A stretch of DNA of 62,313 nucleotides from NCBI GenBank assembly GCA_002746605.1, contig PDPT01000046.1, positions 1 to 62,313 on the forward strand, in the 5' to 3' direction. The position numbers were made by a program, and so were the translations under genes. Positions 38,183-45,604 of the stretch are shown in pieces. The notes under the pieces were generated by a model. It searched no databases. It saw only the letters and a list, made by a program, of their open reading frames with translations, and was not told the DNA's origin. Origin of the DNA: Ignavibacteriota bacterium (GTDB taxonomy: Bacteria; Bacteroidota; Ignavibacteria; Ignavibacteriales; Melioribacteraceae). Position 1 is the first letter of the stretch; each line of letters begins with the position of its first letter.

Positions 38183-40492
38183 TTAAAATCCTATAAAATT
38201 TATATTTTCTTTAAAATCATTTTTTAGTCCATCTTCAAATGAATAAATATCTTCATAATTTTTTAGAAAGAAATATCCATACTTTTGTTCACCATAAAAT
38301 GAGATTTCATTTAATGAATGGGGGTTATTCCACATACTAAAAGTAAACTTTATTAATATAGAAGAAATAATTTTTAGATTAACCTTCCAAAGAATAAAAT
38401 CATCTGTTTTATTACTAATAATTTTTTCATAAATATCCCATACTTTAAAGCCATCTATTTCTAGTTTAAAGTCTATAAATAGATTCAAGAACTCTATTTC
38501 TTTCATTGAAAAATACTTTGTTGGTATCGACAGAGGAACAAAAACAGAAATAGAATTGCTCTTAATTAATTCAAAAGATTTATCTATTTCTTTATAATTA
38601 CTATTTTTAACAAAATCTAAAAATTCAGCTAAATTATCACCTCGTAATTCATTTCTATTATTCTGATTTAGTTCTTCAAATACTAATTTGTAAAAAGTGT
38701 CAAACTCTTTATTTTTTAATATTTGAATATATCGGTTATTTAGCAAGCTTTGTTGAAATCTAATATCATCTTGATAAACTTTTTTTGCATCGCCAGTATA
38801 AAAAAGAAAAAGTTTTGAATTTTGTTTTTTAGCATTCCTATTTATTCTTCCTGCAATTTGTTCTTCAGAGTCAATTAAAGATTTATCTTTAAATCCAATG
38901 TCCATATCAATATCCACTCCGGCTTCTATTACTTGAGTTGTAATTACAATAGTTTTACTAGAAATTTTATTCTTTAAATACTCCAAAATATCTCTTCTTC
39001 TTGCTTCAAGAATAGTTCCTGAAATTAAAAAAATTTTATATTGACTAAAACGATTATCTTTTTTTATAAAATCATAGAAATTTAAAGCGCTTTTTCTAGT
39101 AACAAATTCAATAACGCACTTGACTAAACCGTCATTATTATAAGAGTATTTCTCTGATTCAGCATAAACAATTTCTATTAATCTTTCTTTTGAAAAATTA
39201 TTTATTAAAATCTCTTTAATTTTTACACGTTTAGAAAAATTAGCATTTTTATAATAATCCTTTTTATTTTTAACCAAGTAATTAAATTCATCATCCTGTA
39301 CATTATTGATTAATAACTTACTTATTTTAGGAAGCGTTGCAGACATTAGCACAAAAATAATATTATAATATTTGCTAAAATTCTTAATTAAATAATTTAT
39401 TTTATCCCATTCATTTGGAGAATAAGATTGTAATTCATCAAGAATTACAATTGAATTTGCAAGACGGTGAAGAAGATAAACTTTTTCTTTTGCCGTTGAA
39501 GTTAAAATGTCAAAGAAATTTATATGAGACATTAAGGTAATTGGATAATTTATAAATAAAGAATCAATATAATTTTTCCTGCTATCTCCATAATTTTCAT
39601 CATCTTTTGAATAAAATTCCGCTTTTGAATGTAACTCAATTATTTCAGAATTATCTAATTTCAATTTTTTTTTGATTGTATCAAAAGTTTGAGTAATAAG
39701 TGTTGTAAAAGGAAAAACATAAAAAACTTTTGTTATATTTCTCTTTAGATTAAGAAATTGACATATGCTTAATATTGATAAATTTGTTTTACCAGCACCC
39801 GTAGGAGCTTCAATATAAAATAAGTTTTTATCTTTAGCTTTAGTAATTTCATTTATTACATCAGCTGAAAGTTTTTGTCTTAATATATTGAGATTTTTAT
39901 TGCTTCTTTTATTCAAGTTGGCAATACTTAAATTTTTATAAAGTTCAAATTCTATAAATAACTTTTTATTATACGATATTCTACCAACATTTTCAACTAC
40001 TTTTGTTTTAAGTTTTTCATCAAAAATACCAAAGTCATTAACTTCTAGTCCTAACATAAATTCATTAGTAGCATAATAGTCAGATGCAGTGAGTAAAGAT
40101 GAATTTAACTTTATTATAGAATATAATATGAAACTATTTTTTATATTTTTAGATTTATTTGGGAGTACTTTTTGATACTCATTTTGGAGCACTCTAATAA
40201 AATTATCTAAATTAGAAGAATCCAAAATTGTAAATAATGAAGAATAATGATTTAGATTCATTTCTATTAGTACATCAATTTTTAGGTTATAGGGATTGTA
40301 CAACCTACTATGATGTTTTTCTATGGGATGTACAAAAAGAAATGAGAGGAAGAAAATAAACTCTTTAATTTCAGGCTCAAATTTACTGACTGATATTTTA
40401 GAAAAATAATATAACAGATAAAGATAAGAACTAAGTATTGAATGATTGGAAGCAATTCCATTATCCTTTTGGGAGAAATAAAAATTATTCAT
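38183..40492 (-). CDS. cas3: CRISPR helicase Cas3' carrying the C-terminal half of the HD domain
   Basis: 769 residues. Helicase motifs: Walker A APTGAGKTN (229-237), DELQ box (LDELQSY, 352-354), SAT (384-386), AGVDIDMDIGF and QIAGRINRNAK (motif VI). The first 145 or so residues are not helicase: they hold later HD-nuclease motifs, H17 (NHSILSS), H60-H61 (HPIEKHH) and SDYYAT (D138). The first HD motifs are in the preceding ORF. The two ORFs overlap by ATGA at 40489-40492, after six As. Cas3 is recruited by Cascade to unwind and degrade target DNA. Confidence 0.93.
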   Translation of the reverse strand: MNNFYFSQKDNGIASNHSILSSYLYLLYYFSKISVSKFEPEIKEFIFFLSFLFVHPIEKHHSRLYNPYNLKIDVLIEMNLNHYSSLFTILDSSNLDNFIRVLQNEYQKVLPNKSKNIKNSFILYSIIKLNSSLLTASDYYATNEFMLGLEVNDFGIFDEKLKTKVVENVGRISYNKKLFIEFELYKNLSIANLNKRSNKNLNILRQKLSADVINEITKAKDKNLFYIEAPTGAGKTNLSILSICQFLNLKRNITKVFYVFPFTTLITQTFDTIKKKLKLDNSEIIELHSKAEFYSKDDENYGDSRKNYIDSLFINYPITLMSHINFFDILTSTAKEKVYLLHRLANSIVILDELQSYSPNEWDKINYLIKNFSKYYNIIFVLMSATLPKISKLLINNVQDDEFNYLVKNKKDYYKNANFSKRVKIKEILINNFSKERLIEIVYAESEKYSYNNDGLVKCVIEFVTRKSALNFYDFIKKDNRFSQYKIFLISGTILEARRRDILEYLKNKISSKTIVITTQVIEAGVDIDMDIGFKDKSLIDSEEQIAGRINRNAKKQNSKLFLFYTGDAKKVYQDDIRFQQSLLNNRYIQILKNKEFDTFYKLVFEELNQNNRNELRGDNLAEFLDFVKNSNYKEIDKSFELIKSNSISVFVPLSIPTKYFSMKEIEFLNLFIDFKLEIDGFKVWDIYEKIISNKTDDFILWKVNLKIISSILIKFTFSMWNNPHSLNEISFYGEQKYGYFFLKNYEDIYSFEDGLKNDFKENINFIGF

Positions 40493-40821
40493 TTTTTAAT
40501 CTGAAAATTCTCATTAACCTTACCAAAATCATGAAAGTATATTGCAGTTACAAATTGTTCTTTAATAAATTCTGCAAGAATTTTATCTTTACCAAAACCT
40601 TGGCTCTCTACTAAATCACAAATTTGATAATCTATTATTTCTTCTAGTTTATTATTCATAACTAACTTTAAAAAATATTTTAATGTCAATTGTAAATGCT
40701 CAGCAAGTGTTTCATACTTTAACGGCTCATCTCTTCTGTGGGCAAAATATTTTTCACTATTATTTAATATATTTTCTAGTCTAAATTCTTCTTGTCCAAT
40801 TATAGTCTCAAAACTTTTCAT
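40489..40821 (-). CDS. Cas3'' fragment: N-terminal half of the HD nuclease domain
   Basis: The ATG at 40821 (MKSFETIIGQEEF) is two bases after the cas5 stop; a TTG two codons earlier is the alternative. The 110 residues contain KYFAHRRDEPLKYETLAEHL (H42) and IYFHDFGKVNENFQ (H97-D98), the first metal-binding motifs of a Cas3 HD domain, then stop at IKK. Known stand-alone Cas3'' proteins are usually about 200 residues and contain the whole domain; here the remaining motifs are in the next ORF. One extra A in the AAAAAA run would fuse the two exactly at the Met of the next ORF. Either the halves assemble in trans or the gene is disrupted. Confidence 0.85.
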   Translation of the reverse strand: MKSFETIIGQEEFRLENILNNSEKYFAHRRDEPLKYETLAEHLQLTLKYFLKLVMNNKLEEIIDYQICDLVESQGFGKDKILAEFIKEQFVTAIYFHDFGKVNENFQIKK

Positions 40822-40823
40822 AA

Positions 40824-41627
40824 TCAAAATAATTGAATAATTTGTTTATTATCTCCAACTTTATAAAGCCCATCCAAATCAAAAGATGGTTTAAAGAGCC
40901 AGTTAGTAAAAATAAAATTCTGAAAATTATAATTCCCCGTAATATTGTTATAACCTATGGGCAGACGTTCAAAAAAAACAAATGTTTTAGATTCATTTTC
41001 AGAACTAAATCCATTCAAGAAACCAAAACTATCTGATTGCTTTAATCTGTGCTCATTTAATATATTTGATTTCTTCTTAAAAAAGATTGTCGATAATTTA
41101 AAATTATTATTAGGATTGAAAAATTCTTCAAATATTTCAAATTCTTCAAAATTATCCCACCACAGTTGAAAATCATTTTTACCAAGGTAAGGAATAAAAA
41201 TTGCATTTTTGTTTTTCAATTTTTCATACAAACTATAATTAATAATATCATCTAAATCTAACTTTAAATATACTTTATAACTCGGAGCTATAAGTATCTG
41301 TTCTTTTATAATTAAATTGCCATCTGTATTTGCATACCCAACACTATTATTATATTGAACAATAGTTTTATCAAACAACCCATCTTTGTAATTCAAGGGT
41401 TGGACACCCATTTTAATTTTTTCTAATTTTTTCCAATATTCCGAAGCTTTTACTGGTTTTGGATAAGCTTGGTAAATGCCTTTATAACCAGCTATAGCAC
41501 CAAGTATTCCTAAAATGGCAGGTCTATGCAGAATATTATAAGTAAAATATATTCCGGCATTCGTATCTATTTTTTTTAGAAAACCAAATTGGGCTTTGAG
41601 ATCAACCGAAATTATTTTAATGTTCAT
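40824..41627 (-). CDS. cas5: Type I-B Cascade subunit Cas5
   Basis: 267 residues. The N-terminus KIISVDLKAQFGFLKKIDTN..YFTYNILHRPAILGILGAIAGYKG is the conserved Cas5 start, where the RAMP fold begins and the first helix carries the hydrophobic ILGILGA stretch. Cas5 binds the crRNA 5' handle and caps the Cas7 backbone. The gene overlaps cas7 by 4 nt and precedes the split cas3, the standard I-B order. Confidence 0.93.
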   Translation of the reverse strand: MNIKIISVDLKAQFGFLKKIDTNAGIYFTYNILHRPAILGILGAIAGYKGIYQAYPKPVKASEYWKKLEKIKMGVQPLNYKDGLFDKTIVQYNNSVGYANTDGNLIIKEQILIAPSYKVYLKLDLDDIINYSLYEKLKNKNAIFIPYLGKNDFQLWWDNFEEFEIFEEFFNPNNNFKLSTIFFKKKSNILNEHRLKQSDSFGFLNGFSSENESKTFVFFERLPIGYNNITGNYNFQNFIFTNWLFKPSFDLDGLYKVGDNKQIIQLF

Positions 41628-42619
41628 GATGTAATCTCTTCATCAGTTATTATATTTTTTAATTTAATTCTATTACAATTACTCAATCCAATTATTTTTG
41701 TAGTGATTGGATTATAGAAAATCTCTACTACTTCAATATCTTCTTTTAAAGACTTAATGATTTTGTAAACATCTTCTACATCAATTTGAATTTTATTATT
41801 TTTTTTCTCAACTGCTATTAGCTCGGTTAAACTAGGAATTATTTTTATTGAATTTTCAATTAATTTTATCCAAATAGTAGCTTCATTCTCGGTGCCTATT
41901 TTTCTTGAGGAATCTAATACAGTTACACTTTTATTAAGTGCATTTTTAAAGAGTTTAATATCATTATCTGATAAAAACATTTTCTCATTATCATTTTTTT
42001 TAGTATTTAACATTTCATAGAACTCTTCTGTATTTTTGGGGTTAATTGAGAAATGAAAAACATAATATCCTTCTTTTAAGTTAGTCTGATTACCTATAGT
42101 AGACATTCCTTTCTCATTCGCACCTTCTTTACCTGGATTTCTAAATGGAGAAAGAATATCTTCAGTATAAATATCATTTTCAGGGAATTTATTTATACCA
42201 TGGTTAATCTGGACAGGACCATGTAGAGAAATATTAGTTTTTCCTGCGAAAGTTGCTCCAAATAAGCGTACGTCAAGGCATGTTAAAAGGTTTCTTAGTA
42301 CCTCTTTTTTCATGATCTCCTCCTTATCATCCTTAGTATTCTTGTTTTCAGGAAAATCACCAAATAATTCAACATATGTTTCATCTAAGGTTAGAGGATT
42401 AAGATTATTATTGAACCGTTTAATATAAAATAACTTTTGTTTATTATTTATCTTTCTAAAATAATCTTTAATAGTATACTTTAAAGCTTTATCTGTAGAG
42501 TAAACTACTCCGTCCGGCAGTGTTCTTGGATGATGTGTAAAATCGGCATTAAAGTTTGAATTGATTGACTTAAGTATAACAGCTCCATAAACTCTGTTTT
42601 TAAACTCTTTATTTTCCAT
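41624..42619 (-). CDS. cas7: Type I-B Cascade backbone protein Cas7 (Csh2-like)
   Basis: 331 residues. The start NRVYGAVILKSINSNFNADFTHHPRTLPDGVVYSTDKALKYTIKDYF is characteristic of the Csh2/Cas7 type I-B family, and DVRLFGATFAGKTNISLHGPVQINHG is the internal RAMP region. Cas7 forms the helical backbone along the spacer part of crRNA. AGGAGA precedes the ATG, 12 nt after cas8b. Confidence 0.95.
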   Translation of the reverse strand: MENKEFKNRVYGAVILKSINSNFNADFTHHPRTLPDGVVYSTDKALKYTIKDYFRKINNKQKLFYIKRFNNNLNPLTLDETYVELFGDFPENKNTKDDKEEIMKKEVLRNLLTCLDVRLFGATFAGKTNISLHGPVQINHGINKFPENDIYTEDILSPFRNPGKEGANEKGMSTIGNQTNLKEGYYVFHFSINPKNTEEFYEMLNTKKNDNEKMFLSDNDIKLFKNALNKSVTVLDSSRKIGTENEATIWIKLIENSIKIIPSLTELIAVEKKNNKIQIDVEDVYKIIKSLKEDIEVVEIFYNPITTKIIGLSNCNRIKLKNIITDEEITS

Positions 42620-42631
42620 TTTATCTCCTAA

Positions 42632-44440
42632 TTAATTTGATTGTTTTTTTTCTAGCAGTAATGAATTTGAAAAATACCCTGCAAGAATTACAGGTTGAAG
42701 TTTTTTTAGTTCTATCTTACTTTCATAGCCTAAAACTTCGCTTACAAGTTTTTCCAGTTTTATATGTCCGAAATTAAGTGAATGCTTATACTGTTCAATT
42801 CCCCTTGTAATTACAGTTTTAAATTGTTTTGGTTCAGTTTTAGAAATGTAAGGTTCTAATAATGCATGCGTTTTATTTGCTGCTTGGCTTTGATAAATAA
42901 TATAATATATTAATTGTCCTGCCGCAAAAGCAAAAAGGTAATCATCATCTGGTAAATGTTTTTCTTCGTTACTTATAATTTCACGAAGTTGTGATAAATA
43001 TTTTGGTATTTGTGAAGCCATATTAATTCCTCCAAAATTTTTATTAGTTTTATCAAAAAATTGATTTATTGAAAATAAGATATTTAATTTTTCTTTTATC
43101 TCCCATGTCTTGTTAAATTCACTATTCTTTATTTCATTTAAAATTTCTGATATCAATATCCTGTAAAATATTATTTTTGTTACCGCTTCTTTTTTTGATT
43201 TATAAATAAAATTATAAAAGTTTAAACGATAATTCATAATATTTAAGTAAGTTGTTTTTGAACAGAACTTATAATCAATTTCATCGAAGTATTTAAAAAG
43301 GAAATCACCTTTTTTAGTTTTAACTATTAGAGAATTATTAAAGATTGGCTGAAGTATTTCAAGTTCAAATTGGAAAACATTCTCTATAGATTTACTTAAA
43401 ACATTTTCTAATTTCATAACATTTTGAAGTTTCAAATTATGAATTTTATATTTAAAAGATGAGACAAAATCAATATCATTTATAACTAAACCATTCTTGG
43501 TATTACTCCAATTAAATAAATAGTAATTTGTCAAATCATCAGATTTATTTTCATAAAGATCTCTAATAATAGCTTGAAATCTCTTTATACCTTTAGTACC
43601 ATACAAGCGCAATACTTGATTATTTAATTCTTCTCTTTCAATAAAAATTGGAAGTGGATTAGGAAGTTTTCTAGGTTTACTCTTAAGTAATTTTTCAAAC
43701 TTATAAAGAGCAACAGCCTGTTTAGTATCAATTCTATTATTTACAAGATAATTAGCAGTTTGATGTTGAATAAATTTTTTTTTAACATTTGCCCCATTTA
43801 AAAAACCACTTAAACCAAAAGTTTCTTTAGTATTAGAACTGATGTTAAAATTATTACTGACAAATAATTTTTCTTTCAGATAATTATTTTGTACCGTGAT
43901 AATATTATTCAATGGTACATCAAAATAAACTTTTATATAATCTTTCGCTTTAATTTTTTCATAGTTAATATCGTCTTTGATTTTCATAAATAATTTATTT
44001 TGAACAAATTCTTCAACTAAATTTATTTGCTCAATTTCTTGTGAGTTGGAATACTCCATTACCTTTTGATAATATTCCTTAATTCTATCTTTAGTATTAG
44101 AATATTTCTCTTTTTTGAACCATATGATATAAGGTGAGGTTGAATGAATTTGCTTTTTTATATCAATTGCTTTGTTCATACTAACAGGACTTGAATAATA
44201 TTCTAATTTAGCGAAATCTATAGTACAGTCTACTAGAATTTCATTACCCTCTTTATCATACTTAAACGCAATGCCATTTTTCTTAAAAACATAGCTATCA
44301 TAACTGTTTTCAATAACTTTCCCTTGTTCACTTAGCTGTAAGAAAATATGAAGTCCCGGGGTAGGATTTAAATTAGCAGTAAAGTAATCTAAATCATTTT
44401 TTTCTATCAACTTAATAAAATTTAGAATTTCTCTTATCAC
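42632..44440 (-). CDS. cas8b: Type I-B Cascade large subunit Cas8b (Csh1-like)
   Basis: 602 residues. Cas8b proteins are poorly conserved; the call rests on the Csh1-like opening (IREILNFIKLIE), on size, and on its place directly before Csh2-type cas7 and cas5. The family binds the target PAM region and often supplies a C-terminal small-subunit function by internal translation. No zinc-binding cysteine cluster was seen. The start codon is GTG at 44440, strongly supported by AGGAGGTGA ending six bases upstream. Residues 470-602 are predicted helical, as expected for the Cas11-like tail. Confidence 0.9.
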   Translation of the reverse strand: MIREILNFIKLIEKNDLDYFTANLNPTPGLHIFLQLSEQGKVIENSYDSYVFKKNGIAFKYDKEGNEILVDCTIDFAKLEYYSSPVSMNKAIDIKKQIHSTSPYIIWFKKEKYSNTKDRIKEYYQKVMEYSNSQEIEQINLVEEFVQNKLFMKIKDDINYEKIKAKDYIKVYFDVPLNNIITVQNNYLKEKLFVSNNFNISSNTKETFGLSGFLNGANVKKKFIQHQTANYLVNNRIDTKQAVALYKFEKLLKSKPRKLPNPLPIFIEREELNNQVLRLYGTKGIKRFQAIIRDLYENKSDDLTNYYLFNWSNTKNGLVINDIDFVSSFKYKIHNLKLQNVMKLENVLSKSIENVFQFELEILQPIFNNSLIVKTKKGDFLFKYFDEIDYKFCSKTTYLNIMNYRLNFYNFIYKSKKEAVTKIIFYRILISEILNEIKNSEFNKTWEIKEKLNILFSINQFFDKTNKNFGGINMASQIPKYLSQLREIISNEEKHLPDDDYLFAFAAGQLIYYIIYQSQAANKTHALLEPYISKTEPKQFKTVITRGIEQYKHSLNFGHIKLEKLVSEVLGYESKIELKKLQPVILAGYFSNSLLLEKKQSN

Positions 44441-44719
44441 GTCTCACCTCCTAAATTGTTCTAACAAAAATTTTTATTTCAATAATTTTTCTTGCAGCTT
44501 CGCCGACTTAGTTACATTACTAAACTCTAAAATAATAATACTAATTATTTTATTAAAATTTAAATTGTTTTATTATTTTCTAATTTAAGTATTAGTTTCT
44601 AATACCTTGTTTTGAAAAAAATTTATTTAGTATAACAGACTTTAACGTCAGAACATATTGCATAGAATCAAACTATATTTTCAGTCTACCAAAGCGAAAT
44701 ACGAATTAGGGTTAAACTA
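44441..44719. other. cas6-cas8b gap, possible regulatory RNA site
   Basis: 279 bases without a convincing gene. On the minus strand GTATTAG-AAA-CTAATAC (44605-44589) is a perfect hairpin, and farther down AAAATAATA can pair with TATTATTTT. ATTGAAAT (44483-44476), identical to the last eight bases of the CRISPR repeat in its transcribed orientation, occurs just upstream of the cas8b ribosome binding site. A 23-codon ORF (MQYVLTLK...) lacks a ribosome binding site. In Haloarcula I-B loci the same gap holds the CreTA RNA toxin-antitoxin pair; whether anything comparable is here is speculation. It presumably includes a promoter for cas8b onward. Confidence 0.35.
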
Positions 44720-45538
44720 TTACTTTACTACTTCTGCTAATCCGCAACCCAAACTGCTGTTTTTTTCTCCGTAACCGGAATCATATCCTACCTTTATCAA
44801 TTCGTGATTGCCCGTTAAGAAAAAAGGCAGCTGATTACCAATTACATCAACATTAACTTTTTTGTTTTCTTTAGTATAGCTTCTTAACCTAATTTTTTTT
44901 GTAACTCTTTTTTGCTTTATTTCCATTCTTTCAATATAGCTATTATCCCACTCTAACTTAATATCTTCACCGGAATAATCTTTTCCATAAATAAGTCTGT
45001 ATTTATTCTTTAAGTTTATATTAAAAATCCTATTGATTTCTTGCATAGAGTCATAATATCTTAAATAGTACTGTTCGTGATAATTATAATAGTTTATATT
45101 TTTTGAAAGAACAAGTGGCGAGTACATAATAAATTTTGTTCTTTCTCTAAACTGCGGTTCTGGCAATGTTTCCATTTGTTCAATAATGAATGTAGTTTTT
45201 ATTCCATCTGAACTTATTTCTATCTGCTGTTCTTGAAACGAACCTATAACAAAATTTTTAATAAAATCATTGATTAACGGTGAACTTATATAAAGATCAA
45301 CTTTTTTATCAAACAAAGTTATTACATTGTATTTGGCTCTAAATTCTTTAAATCTTAAAGCAAAGGTAAATAATTTATAAGTTTTGGTTGCATAGCTGAA
45401 ACCTATTTCATGAAGAAACTCGGAAAACTCGGGCGAACCGAATTGTAATAACTTATATATTGCAGCGGATAATGGATAGTAATAATTTATATTTAATTTA
45501 TTACAATTTAAAATTTTCAGTTTTAATCTTAGTCGCAT
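44720..45538 (-). CDS. cas6: CRISPR crRNA-processing endonuclease Cas6
   Basis: 272 residues. The C-terminus GYDSGYGEKNSSLGCGLAEVVK is the glycine-rich loop typical of Cas6, and the N-terminal NINYYYPLSAAIYKLLQFGSPEFSEFLHEIGF is the first RAMP strand-helix region. A likely catalytic histidine is not certain by eye; H43 in FLHEIGF is a candidate. Cas6 cleaves within the repeat to leave an 8-nt 5' handle, here predicted ATTGAAAT. It lies 66 nt after lptD and is the first gene of the locus. No strong ribosome binding site is seen. Confidence 0.93.
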   Translation of the reverse strand: MRLRLKLKILNCNKLNINYYYPLSAAIYKLLQFGSPEFSEFLHEIGFSYATKTYKLFTFALRFKEFRAKYNVITLFDKKVDLYISSPLINDFIKNFVIGSFQEQQIEISSDGIKTTFIIEQMETLPEPQFRERTKFIMYSPLVLSKNINYYNYHEQYYLRYYDSMQEINRIFNINLKNKYRLIYGKDYSGEDIKLEWDNSYIERMEIKQKRVTKKIRLRSYTKENKKVNVDVIGNQLPFFLTGNHELIKVGYDSGYGEKNSSLGCGLAEVVK

Positions 45539-45604
45539 AAAAGATTTTGTTTTCTATTTTTATTAAAAATTTATACTCTAAATATTTTACATTTTTATTT
45601 AGTA

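Noticed and set aside
34109..45538. CRISPR-associated transposon (CAST) based on the I-B genes
   Set aside because: No tnsA, tnsB, tnsC or tniQ-like gene is present, and a cas3 helicase/nuclease is; this is a standard interference-type locus. The IS256 copy is 16 kb away and unrelated.
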